Below are positions 1-5,874 of a stretch of 16,110 nucleotides of DNA, piece by piece. The notes beneath the pieces were generated by a model. The model had not been told where the DNA came from. It searched no databases and saw only the letters and a program-made list of their open reading frames with translations. The stretch is from DASTYK01 sp964430275. GTDB lineage: Bacteria; Gemmatimonadota; Gemmatimonadetes; Longimicrobiales; RSA9. How positions within the stretch are numbered: the first letter of the stretch is position 1; each line of letters starts with the position of its first letter. Both the position numbers and the translations under genes were made by a program. The DNA lies in contig CAYSGF010000086.1 of the NCBI GenBank assembly GCA_964430275.1, forward strand, positions 1-16,110, in the 5' to 3' direction.

Positions 1-36
1 GAGAGGACCCGACCGCTTCAGCGGTGGGGTCCTCTC
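1..36 (-). terminator. Edge hairpin, possible terminator of the minus-strand gene
   Basis: The first 36 bases are almost perfectly self-complementary: GAGAGGACCC pairs with GGGTCCTCTC, one G-G mismatch follows, then ACCGC pairs with GCGGT around a TTCA loop. On the minus strand it lies at the visible 3' end of the gene starting at 270, where a terminator would be expected. Any T-run would lie beyond base 1 and cannot be seen. The plus-strand side (ATCAATCGG) has no T-run. The minus frame stays open through the hairpin, so it may overlap the last codons of that gene. Confidence 0.45.
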
Positions 37-270
37 ATCAATCGGTGCCGCCGTTCGCTCTTCGCTCAGCCGATCGAAAGCGTAGCCGTTGTTCACGTCG
101 TAGCGCGTCGCGTAGGGACCGAGCGCTTCGCGCTCGCGCGCATCGGTGCGCTGCTCGAGCCGGTCGGCGTACCACGGGCGCGCGGCGCTGCGGCGCGCCG
201 CACTGCGCAGCCGCTGAAACCGGCCGCGCGTCCAGCGCGGGCGCTCATCGGAGGGGCGGTCATTCTCCAT
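1..270 (-). CDS. Unrecognised protein, 5' part (runs off left edge)
   Basis: An open minus-strand frame runs from an ATG at 270 to the window edge, giving 90 codons with no stop. A GGAGG lies 6 bases upstream of this ATG and decides the start; the ATG at 281 is in another frame and overlaps this ribosome binding site. Third codon positions are mostly G or C, as in the neighbouring real genes. The visible protein is very basic at the N-terminus (many Arg, from about residue 10 to 35). It then becomes mixed and charged, with the stretch RYDVNNGYAFDRLSEER at about residues 57-73. No signal peptide, membrane segment or family motif is visible. The last dozen visible codons lie in the edge hairpin (1-36), so the C-terminus probably lies close outside the window. 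Function unknown; the coding call rests on frame, start signal and codon bias only. Confidence 0.6.
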   Translation of the reverse strand, partial: MENDRPSDERPRWTRGRFQRLRSAARRSAARPWYADRLEQRTDAREREALGPYATRYDVNNGYAFDRLSEERTAAPIDERTPPLKRSGPL

Positions 271-291
271 GCGGCCTCCATAAGGAAGTGC

Positions 292-317
292 GTTGCGACA
301 GCTTCGCTTGACGCAAC
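292..317. promoter_or_regulatory. Operator-like palindrome over the -35 region
   Basis: GTTGCG at 292-297 and CGCAAC at 312-317 are exact inverted repeats, with a second inner pair AGC (300-302) and GCT (306-308) around a TTC centre. The right arm overlaps the predicted -35 hexamer of the promoter that faces the dehydrogenase operon (308-313), and the left arm lies just upstream of the divergent minus-strand gene. A dimeric regulator bound here could repress the operon. The binding protein is unknown, and the site could also be chance in a GC-rich spacer. Confidence 0.35.
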
Positions 318-336
318 TTCGGGGCCGGGTCATTAT
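308..336 (+). promoter_or_regulatory. Sigma70-type promoter of the 2-oxoacid dehydrogenase operon
   Basis: TTGACG (308-313) is followed after exactly 17 bases by CATTAT (331-336). This is the best -35/-10 match near the left end. Transcription would start near 343, leaving a leader of about 45 bases before the E1 alpha ATG at 388. Confidence 0.65.
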
Positions 337-344
337 CCCCGCGT

Positions 345-367
345 CGACGGCGGACCGACCGCCGTCG
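345..367 (+). promoter_or_regulatory. Leader hairpin before the E1 alpha gene
   Basis: CGACGGCGG (345-353) and CCGCCGTCG (359-367) form a perfect 9-bp GC-rich stem with a 5-base loop (ACCGA). It starts within a few bases of the predicted transcription start, so it would cap the 5' end of the operon mRNA. There is no T-run, so it is not an ordinary terminator. A role in mRNA stability is one possibility; none is shown. Confidence 0.4.
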
Positions 368-387
368 CGCTTCAACGCGGGACGAGA

Positions 388-1461
388 ATGGCCGCCACGA
401 CGGACGCCGCAGACCCCAGTGCCACGCACGCCAGCCTGACGCGGGACCAGCTCCACGAGATCGCTTATTTCCTGCAGCTCACGCGGCAGCTCGAAGACGT
501 GCTGACCACTCTCTATCGCCAGAACAAGGTGATCGGCGGGCTGTACCGCTCCCTGGGCCAGGAGGCCACGGCGGTCGCGAGCGCGTACGCGCTGAACCGG
601 CGGACCGATGGCACCGGTGACGTGGTGGCGCCGGCGATCCGCGATCTCGGCGGCCTGCTCGTCATGGGCGCGCAGCCGGTGGACGTGCTCCGCCAGTACA
701 TGGCGAAGGCGGATTCACCGACCTGGGGTCGCGAGCAGAACGTCCACTTCACGGACTACGAGCGCGGCTTCATCGGCCTGATCTCACACCTCGGCGTGAT
801 GATCGAGGTCATGGCGGGCGTCGCCCTGACGTTCAAGCTCCGCCAGGAGCCGCGCGTCGCGCTCGCCTGGAGCGGCGACGGCATGACGTCCACGGGTGCA
901 TTCCACGAAGGCCTGAACCTCGCCGCTGTCCAGCGCGCGCCGCTCATCGTGATCGTCGAGAACAACGGCTACGCCTACTCGACGCCGGTCGCGCGCCAGA
1001 CCGCTGCGAAGTCGTTCGTCGAGCGCGCTGCCGGTTACGGCGTCTTCGGCGAGCAGTGTGATGGCAACGACGTGTTCGCGGTGTACGAGATGGTGCAGCG
1101 GGCGGCGGAGCGTGCACGCAGCGGGCAGGGTGCGTCGCTGCTCGAGGTGCTGACGTACCGGCGCAAGGGACACGCCGAGCACGACGCGCAGGGCTATGTT
1201 CCGGCGGGCGAGATCGAGGCGTGGGAGGCGAAGGATCCCGTCATCCGCTACGAGCAGCGACTGCTGGCCGAGGGCCATGCCACGCGCGCGGAGCTGGATG
1301 CGATCGCGCAGCGCGTCGCCGACGAGGTCGCGCAGGCGCGCGAGCTTGCCGAGGCTTCGCCGATGCCCGAGCCGGAAACCGCACTGTGCGAGGTCTATGG
1401 CGGTGCGACGGTCGCGGCTCCGTGGAGCCGGCACGAGAGTCCCGATCCCCACAGAGCGTGA
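388..1461 (+). CDS. 2-oxoacid dehydrogenase E1 component, alpha subunit
   Basis: This is the thiamine-diphosphate-binding alpha half of a heterotetrameric E1 (pyruvate or branched-chain 2-oxoacid dehydrogenase). E1 decarboxylates the 2-oxoacid and passes the acyl group to the lipoyl arm of E2. The 357 residues match the family's usual length. The ThDP/Mg motif is clear: GDG at 163-165 and NN at 192-193, in the classic GDG-x26-NN spacing. The family motif GLYRSLGQEA is at 51-60. The loop that holds the regulatory serine in mitochondrial E1 reads YRRKGHAEHD (258-267), with Ala at the serine position, as expected for an enzyme without kinase control. The ATG at 388 follows a weak GGGACGAG. The stop lies 2 bases before the beta subunit ATG. 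Substrate (pyruvate versus branched-chain acids) cannot be settled by eye, so no pdhA or bkdA symbol is given. Confidence 0.93.
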   Translation: MAATTDAADPSATHASLTRDQLHEIAYFLQLTRQLEDVLTTLYRQNKVIGGLYRSLGQEATAVASAYALNRRTDGTGDVVAPAIRDLGGLLVMGAQPVDVLRQYMAKADSPTWGREQNVHFTDYERGFIGLISHLGVMIEVMAGVALTFKLRQEPRVALAWSGDGMTSTGAFHEGLNLAAVQRAPLIVIVENNGYAYSTPVARQTAAKSFVERAAGYGVFGEQCDGNDVFAVYEMVQRAAERARSGQGASLLEVLTYRRKGHAEHDAQGYVPAGEIEAWEAKDPVIRYEQRLLAEGHATRAELDAIAQRVADEVAQARELAEASPMPEPETALCEVYGGATVAAPWSRHESPDPHRA

Positions 1462-1463
1462 GC

Positions 1464-2513
1464 ATGGCGACCGCAGAGCAGAGCATGACGGAGCGCGAGA
1501 AACCGGAGCACGTGCGCAGCACGGAGCTCGGCAAGCCGGTCACGATGCTGGAAGCGATCCGCGAAGCGCTGTGGGAAGAAATGGCGCGCGATGACCGGGT
1601 CTTCCTCATCGGTGAGGACATCGGCGCGTACGGCGGCGCGTTCAAGATGACGGACGGCTTTCTCGACCACTTCGGTCCGGCACGCGTCGTGGATACGCCG
1701 ATCAGCGAGGCCGGCTTCACCGGTGCGGCAGCGGGCGCAGCGCACATGGGCATGCGACCGATCGTCGAGATGCAGTTCATGGATTTCGTATCGTGCGCAT
1801 ATGAACCGCTGACGAACTACATCGCGACGTCGCGCTGGCGGGGCAGCGGTCCGATCCCGCTGGTGATCCGCGGCCCGGTGGGAGGCGGCGTGCGCGGTGG
1901 ACCGTTCCATTCGCAGAACCCCGAGATGGCGTTCTTCCACACGCCGGGACTCAAGATCGTCTACCCGTCGACAGCCGCGGATGCGAAGGGGCTGCTCAAG
2001 GCGGCGATCCGCGACGATGATCCCGTGCTCTACTTCGAGCACAAGAAACTGTATCGTGCACCGTTCCTGCGTGAGACACTGAGCAACGACGACACGATCG
2101 TGCCGCTCGGCAAGGCGCGCCTCGACCGGGCCGGCAGCGACGTCACGATCATCACGTACGGCATGATGGTGCACGAGAGCCGCAAGGCAGCGGAGCAGCT
2201 CGCCGACGAGCACGGCATCGACGTCGAGATCCTCGACCTGCGCACACTGCTGCCGCTGGACGAGGAAGCGATCATCGAGTCCGTCCGCAAGACGAACCGC
2301 GTGCTCGTCGTGCACGAGGACACACGCACTGGCGGCATTGCCGGCGAGATCTCGATGCGCATCAACGAGAAGGCATTCGAGTGGCTGGACGCGCCGATCC
2401 TGCGCGTCACCTCCATCGACTCGCCCGTGCCGTACTCGCCGCCGCTGGAGGACTATTTCCTGCCGCAGACGAGCGACATCGTCGCTGCCTGCCGCTATCT
2501 TGCTGACTACTGA
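1464..2513 (+). CDS. 2-oxoacid dehydrogenase E1 component, beta subunit
   Basis: This 349-residue protein is the partner of the E1 alpha subunit and completes the ThDP active site. After a variable N-terminus of about 25 residues comes the pyrimidine-binding transketolase domain, with GEDIGAYGGAF at 50-60 and DTPISEAGFTG at 77-87. Glu82 in that second motif is the position of the conserved Glu that activates the ThDP aminopyrimidine. The C-terminal transketolase domain contains DLRTLLPLDEE and VVHEDTRTGG. The ATG at 1464 is chosen because it leaves a 2-base gap to the upstream stop; an ATG at 1485 is possible and neither has a strong ribosome site, which suggests translational coupling. The frame stays open upstream to 1221, but that part is only a shadow of E1 alpha. 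Confidence 0.93.
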   Translation: MATAEQSMTEREKPEHVRSTELGKPVTMLEAIREALWEEMARDDRVFLIGEDIGAYGGAFKMTDGFLDHFGPARVVDTPISEAGFTGAAAGAAHMGMRPIVEMQFMDFVSCAYEPLTNYIATSRWRGSGPIPLVIRGPVGGGVRGGPFHSQNPEMAFFHTPGLKIVYPSTAADAKGLLKAAIRDDDPVLYFEHKKLYRAPFLRETLSNDDTIVPLGKARLDRAGSDVTIITYGMMVHESRKAAEQLADEHGIDVEILDLRTLLPLDEEAIIESVRKTNRVLVVHEDTRTGGIAGEISMRINEKAFEWLDAPILRVTSIDSPVPYSPPLEDYFLPQTSDIVAACRYLADY

Positions 2514-2546
2514 GCAGCGCGTTCATCACCGTCGGAGCGCATAGAC

Positions 2547-3929
2547 ATGGCACGTATCGAAGTCCCGATGCCCCAGATGGGCGAAAGCATCGCCGAGGGC
2601 ACTGTCTCGAAATGGCTCAAGCAGATCGGCGACGAGATCCAGCGCGACGAGCCGCTGCTCGAGATCTCCACCGACAAGGTCGATGCGGAGATCCCCTCGC
2701 CGAACGCCGGCACCCTCGTCGAGATCCTCGTAGAGGAGGGGGCGACCGTCGAGGTCGGCACGCCCATCGCCTACATCGAGACGGACAAGAGCGCCGCCGC
2801 CGCGAAGCCGTCCGCGCCCGCGAGTCCGCCGGCCGAGGAAGCGCCGGCGGCCGAGGCGAAGGCGGTCGACCGGGCACCGGCGCAGGCGAGCGCTGCCACC
2901 GCCGCGGCGCCGGCCGCCGCACAGTCGGACGGGCGTGAAGAGAGTGCGGACGAGCGGCTCAAGCGTCGCTCGACCCCGCTCGTGCGCAAGATTGCCGAGG
3001 AGCACGGCGTCGACATTGCCGCCGTCACGGGCACCGGTAGCGCCGGGCGCGTGACGAAGAACGACATCCTCGCCTATCTCGAGGAGCGCGGACCGGCGGA
3101 GACGAAGGCAGCTGCGCCGGCAAAGGCGGCCGCACCGCCGCAGCCGGCACGCACCGGCGGCGCCGTCACCATGGACGGATTCTGGGAGACGTTCTACGGC
3201 AAGGTGCAGCACCCGGAGTTCCCGGCACGCGAGGGCGACCGGCTCGAGCCGATGGACCGGATCCGTCGACTCACCGCGGACCACATGGTGCGCGCGAAGC
3301 GCATCGCGCCGCACGTGCATTCGTTCATCGAGATCGACTTCACCACGGTCGACCGCGTCCGCAAGGCGAGCGCGGCGCGCTGGCAGCAGGCCGGCACCAA
3401 GGTCAGCTACACGGGCTTCGTCGCCTGGGCCGTCGCGCAGGTGCTGCCCGAGTTCCCCATGGTGAACGCCACCGTGAGCGGCGACAGCCTGCTCTACCGC
3501 AGTGACATCAATCTCGGCATGGCAGTGGACCTCAACCCGGGCCTCATCGTGCCGGTCGTGAAGAACGCCGACGAGCTGAACCTCATCGGCATCGCGCGCC
3601 GCATCAACGACCTCGCCGAGAGAGCGCGCGCGCGCAAACTCAAGCCCGATGAAGTGCAGGGCGCCACGTTCTCGATCACGAACCCCGGTGTCCTCGGCAC
3701 CATGGTCGGCATGCCGGTAATCCCCGAGGGCACCGCCGCCATTCTCGGCACGGGCGCCATCGAGAAGCGACCGGTCGTCATCGAAGCCGACGGCATGGAC
3801 ACGATCGCCGTCCGCAAGCGCTGCTACTTCTCGCTCGGCTACGATCACCGCATCGTCGACGGCGCCGACGCCGCGCGCTTCCTCGCGCGCCTCAAGGAGC
3901 TGCTCGAAAACTTCCCCGAGGAGGCGTAG
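2547..3929 (+). CDS. 2-oxoacid dehydrogenase E2 component (dihydrolipoyl acyltransferase)
   Basis: E2 is the core of the complex: it carries the acyl group on a lipoyl arm and transfers it to CoA. The 460 residues show one lipoyl domain (about 1-80) with the lipoylated lysine K44 in STDKVDAEIP, then an Ala/Pro/Glu-rich flexible linker (about 82-135). A peripheral-subunit binding domain follows (about 141-182, STPLVRKIAEEHGV), then a second Ala/Pro linker. The CoA acyltransferase domain ends with GYDHRIVDG, giving the catalytic His434 and Asp438. Between linker and catalytic domain sits an aromatic segment, GFWETFYGKVQHPEFP (211-226), that I do not recognise from textbook E2 proteins. The gap to E1 beta is 33 bases and GGAG lies about 10 bases before the ATG. 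No E3 (lipoamide dehydrogenase) gene is in the window. Pyruvate or branched-chain specificity is undecided. Confidence 0.93.
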   Translation: MARIEVPMPQMGESIAEGTVSKWLKQIGDEIQRDEPLLEISTDKVDAEIPSPNAGTLVEILVEEGATVEVGTPIAYIETDKSAAAAKPSAPASPPAEEAPAAEAKAVDRAPAQASAATAAAPAAAQSDGREESADERLKRRSTPLVRKIAEEHGVDIAAVTGTGSAGRVTKNDILAYLEERGPAETKAAAPAKAAAPPQPARTGGAVTMDGFWETFYGKVQHPEFPAREGDRLEPMDRIRRLTADHMVRAKRIAPHVHSFIEIDFTTVDRVRKASAARWQQAGTKVSYTGFVAWAVAQVLPEFPMVNATVSGDSLLYRSDINLGMAVDLNPGLIVPVVKNADELNLIGIARRINDLAERARARKLKPDEVQGATFSITNPGVLGTMVGMPVIPEGTAAILGTGAIEKRPVVIEADGMDTIAVRKRCYFSLGYDHRIVDGADAARFLARLKELLENFPEEA

Positions 3930-3935
3930 CACCGC

Positions 3936-4616
3936 GTGCGCGCGAGTCCGCTGGCCGTATCCCGCCGCCTGCACGCGTCCTGGTGCGGCTCGGTCCGCTA
4001 CGCCGACGGACTCGAGCTCCAGCAGCAGCTCGTCGAGCGACGTCGCAGCGAACAGATCGATGACACGCTGCTCCTCCTCGAGCACCCGCACGTCATCACG
4101 CTCGGTACCTCGTCACACGCCGAGAACGTGCTGCTCGACGAAGCACAGCGCGACGCCCGCGGCATCGAGCTCTTCGAGACCGGACGCGGCGGCGATGTCA
4201 CCTATCACGGCCCCGGACAGCTCGTCGGCTACCCGATCCTCGACCTGAAGCCCGACCGCTGTGACCTGCACCGCTACGTGCGCGACCTCGAAGAGGTACT
4301 CATTCGCACGCTGCGCACGTGGGATGTCACCGCGACGCGCTGCGACGGACTCACCGGCGTATGGGTCGGCAATGAAAAGATCGCGGCGATCGGCGTGCGC
4401 GTGTCCAGCCGGTGGATCACGTCGCACGGCTTTGCATTCAACGTCGACACCGATCTGTCCTACTTCGATGCAATCGTACCGTGCGGCATTCGCGGTCGCG
4501 GCGTGACATCGCTGCGCCAACTGCTCGGTGTGCACGCGCCCGGTGTGCGTACGGTCGCCGACGCGATTGCTCTGCAGTTCGCTGGAGTTTTTGGCCGGGA
4601 GTTGTTTGCAGAATAA
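3936..4616 (+). CDS. lipB: Octanoyl-[acyl carrier protein]:protein N-octanoyltransferase LipB
   Basis: LipB moves an octanoyl group from acyl carrier protein to the lysine of lipoyl domains; LipA then adds the sulfurs. The 226 residues carry the signature ETGRGGDVTYHGPGQLVGYP (81-100). The catalytic pair is present: Cys183 in VPCGI and Lys148 in NEKIAAIGVR. The GTG at 3936 is chosen because it lies 6 bases after the E2 stop and is served by GAGGAGG (about 3918-3924) inside the last codons of E2. This placement makes it the fourth gene of the dehydrogenase operon, which fits its job of modifying the E2 lysine K44. There is no lipA in the window. No terminator directly follows the stop; the nearest is at 4916-4956. 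Confidence 0.95.
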   Translation: MRASPLAVSRRLHASWCGSVRYADGLELQQQLVERRRSEQIDDTLLLLEHPHVITLGTSSHAENVLLDEAQRDARGIELFETGRGGDVTYHGPGQLVGYPILDLKPDRCDLHRYVRDLEEVLIRTLRTWDVTATRCDGLTGVWVGNEKIAAIGVRVSSRWITSHGFAFNVDTDLSYFDAIVPCGIRGRGVTSLRQLLGVHAPGVRTVADAIALQFAGVFGRELFAE

Positions 4617-4640
4617 AGATGCGAACGTAGGCCGAAAGAC

Positions 4641-4669
4641 TTGTCCGCGGATCCACCTGGGTGTAGCAT
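4641..4669 (+). promoter_or_regulatory. Putative promoter of the structured RNA
   Basis: TTGTCC (4641-4646) and TAGCAT (4664-4669) are separated by exactly 17 bases. Each hexamer matches consensus at 4 of 6 positions. The pair lies 25 bases after the lipB stop and would start transcription near 4676, just ahead of the run of stem-loops. No plus-strand gene follows before carA, which lies beyond a strong terminator, so the expected transcript is non-coding. Confidence 0.45.
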
Positions 4670-4675
4670 GTGTGT

Positions 4676-4956
4676 AGGCTTGCGTGGATGCGGTTGCAAC
4701 TGCGTGAGCGGCTCGTCGGGAAGCCGGCGGGCAGTCCGTTAGGGAGGGTTCGGACCCGAGCGGACCGGCTGCGAGGTCGCTGGACGCAGCTAGTACTCCG
4801 CGGGACCCGCGGAGCTCCTGGGTCGCTGACCGCGCGACCTGGGAAAGGGAGGCAGAGCCAGTCACTGTCACGAGTGACACCGAACCAACGGCGGCCTCCT
4901 GCCAGCGGAAAGACAGCCCCCGGAGCGTACCGTGAAAGACGCTCCGGGGGCTTCTT
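4676..4956 (+). ncRNA. Putative structured non-coding RNA, family not recognised
   Basis: The 364 bases between lipB and the RNase H-like gene hold no convincing protein gene but are dense in stems. These are CGGCT/AGCCG (4709-4713, 4722-4726), GTCCG/CGGAC (4734-4738, 4761-4765) enclosing GGGT/ACCC, GCTGCG/CGCAGC (4768-4773, 4785-4790), and CTCCGCGGG/CCCGCGGAG (4796-4804, 4806-4814). GGTCGC/GCGACC (4821-4826, 4834-4839) follows, then GGAGGC/GCCTCC (4848-4853, 4894-4899) enclosing GTCACT/AGTGAC. The run ends in an intrinsic terminator. With the promoter at 4641-4669 the transcript would be about 280 nt. I checked it by eye against hallmarks of RNase P RNA, tmRNA, 6S RNA, SRP RNA and the cobalamin and c-di-GMP riboswitches and found no match. 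It could also be a structured 3' end of the lipB mRNA. Confidence 0.5.
4916..4956 (+). terminator. Strong intrinsic terminator
   Basis: GCCCCCGGAGCGT (4916-4928) pairs perfectly with ACGCTCCGGGGGC (4939-4951), a 13-bp stem with a 10-base loop, followed by TTCTT. It ends plus-strand transcription from lipB and/or the putative RNA. On the minus strand the stem is followed by TGTCTTTCC, so it may also stop the convergent RNase H-like gene, whose stop codon is 30 bases away. Confidence 0.85.
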
Positions 4957-4980
4957 GCGTCCGGCAGGGACGGTGCGCGC

Positions 4981-5547
4981 TCAGGAGCCGGGCGCGGCGT
5001 GCTCGAGGAAGTCGAAGTATTTCTGTCGTTTCTCCCGCTGCTCCTCCAGCCACTGCTCGAAGCCGGATGGGACGAGGCCATCCGAGGCGCTGAGCTCGCG
5101 CGCGGCGCGGATCGCGAGCACGTTCGCATACTCGTTCTGCGGATGACCGGCGTGTCCGCGCACCCATTCCCAGCTTACGCTGTGCAGCTGCGCCGCGCGA
5201 TCGAGGTGCTGCCACAGTTCCAGGTTTTCGATCGGGCCCGCCTTCCGGGTCCAGTTGCGACGCTTCCACCCGTGGATCCATTCGCGCATGCCGTGCACGA
5301 GGTACTGCGAGTCCGAGGTGAAGGTCACGTCGCACGGTCGCTTCAGCGCCTCCAGTCCCGCTATCGCACTGCGGAGCGCCATGCGGTTGTTCGTCGTGCC
5401 TGGCTCGCTCAGCCAGTAGTCGCGACGCTCCCACCGCTCGCCCGTCCAGAACTCGACCAGCCCCGCAGCACCGCCCGGATTGTCGCGGTCCATGAACTGA
5501 TTGCCGAGACACGATTCGTCGGCGTAGATGAAGACGCGTTGATTCAT
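4981..5547 (-). CDS. RNase H-like protein with an altered catalytic tetrad
   Basis: This 188-residue protein has the RNase HI fold signature: YADESCLGN (8-16), TTNNRM (51-56), TSDSQYLVHGM (77-87), and SWEWVRGHAGHPQNE (125-139). By family knowledge these are the strands and the substrate-handling loop that bind RNA/DNA hybrids and hydrolyse the RNA strand. Aligned by eye to E. coli RNase HI, Asp10 and Asp70 are kept (D10, D79) and the mobile-loop His is kept (H132). The catalytic Glu48 is Ala57 and Asp134 is Asn142. A Glu next to the first Asp (E11, normally Gly) might compensate. The C-terminus adds about 35 charged residues. The start at 5547 is where homology begins; no clear ribosome site precedes it, and the 66 extra upstream codons are Arg/Pro/Ala-rich and unlikely to be real. 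It is convergent with lipB and divergent from carA. Confidence 0.85.
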   Translation of the reverse strand: MNQRVFIYADESCLGNQFMDRDNPGGAAGLVEFWTGERWERRDYWLSEPGTTNNRMALRSAIAGLEALKRPCDVTFTSDSQYLVHGMREWIHGWKRRNWTRKAGPIENLELWQHLDRAAQLHSVSWEWVRGHAGHPQNEYANVLAIRAARELSASDGLVPSGFEQWLEEQREKRQKYFDFLEHAAPGS

Positions 5548-5673
5548 GGAAGGGAACGTAGCCGGTGGGCGCCGTGGGCGGAACGTGGAGTTGGGTTGCG
5601 CGGCACTTGCAGCACGTGCTGCATCGCGAGCGCATGAGCGCGCGCCTGGCAGGCAGCGTCGCGGCACATGTTG

Positions 5674-5809
5674 GACACCGTGCAGGACGAGCGCGAGCGC
5701 GAGCGCTAGCGGTGAGGGGACGACGGGCGGAAGCCGGAGCGGCAAACGACGGAACGCGGATCCGGCCTCGCCCCTCGCGCCAGCGCTTGCGCTCGTCCTG
5801 CATGGTGTC
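5674..5809. repeat. Imperfect inverted-repeat element, 136 bp
   Basis: The outer arms (5674-5694 and 5789-5809) are complementary at 20 of 21 positions, with 14 exact bases (TGCAGGACGAGCGC at 5681-5694 against GCGCTCGTCCTGCA at 5789-5802). The similarity continues inward to about 5730 on the left and 5760 on the right with mismatches. The left arm has an extra GAGCGC unit. Complementarity stops outside both ends, so the boundaries look real. It could fold into one long hairpin in either transcript. It resembles a palindromic intergenic repeat or small non-autonomous element, but no target-site duplication is evident and copy number cannot be seen from one window. Confidence 0.6.
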
Positions 5810-5845
5810 GCGAGGTCGCGTCGACGCGGATGCCCCCACCATGAC

Positions 5846-5874
5846 TTGCCGCATCACCGGAACCCCCCTAACTT
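5846..5874 (+). promoter_or_regulatory. Weak promoter candidate for carA
   Basis: TTGCCG (5846-5851) and TAACTT (5869-5874) are 17 bases apart, giving a start near 5881 and a leader of about 30 bases. The -10 is poor. The -35 lies within the first of two identical ACTTGCCGC words (5844-5852 and 5871-5879) placed 27 bp apart, the second of which overlaps the -10. Confidence 0.3.

Noticed and set aside
24..311. Plus-strand frame of 95 codons at the left end
   Set aside because: The product is almost only Arg, Ala, Ser and Cys, it has no ribosome site, and it lies antisense to the better supported minus-strand gene starting at 270.
3622..3636. Alternating GCGCGCGC run in the E2 gene
   Set aside because: It encodes the ordinary Arg/Ala stretch of the E2 catalytic domain and fits the codon usage.
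2526..4091. Minus-strand frame of 521 codons antisense to E2 and lipB
   Set aside because: A shadow produced by G/C third positions of the plus-strand genes; the product has no recognisable domain and a biased Arg/Ala/Asp/Val composition.
4734..4765. tRNA T-arm-like GGGTTCGGACCC
   Set aside because: The arm does not have the 5-bp stem with 7-base loop of a tRNA, and no acceptor or anticodon stem surrounds it.
4676..4956. Known RNA families (RNase P RNA, tmRNA, 6S, SRP RNA, cobalamin or c-di-GMP riboswitch) for the structured stretch
   Set aside because: The conserved words of these families were not found on either strand by eye, and no downstream gene on the same strand would be controlled as a riboswitch target. 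A distant match cannot be excluded without a covariance search.
4670..5146. Plus-strand frame of 158 codons across the putative RNA
   Set aside because: It crosses the strong terminator at 4916-4956 and runs into the antisense of the RNase H-like gene, and it has no protein-like pattern or ribosome site.
5548..5802. Minus-strand frame with a zinc-ribbon-like pattern (CPTC, then CSTCCKC) starting at 5802
   Set aside because: The Cys pattern is suggestive, but the frame has no ribosome site, starts inside the inverted repeat and does not stop before running far through the RNase H-like gene in another frame. Codon bias is weak. Kept only as a remote possibility.
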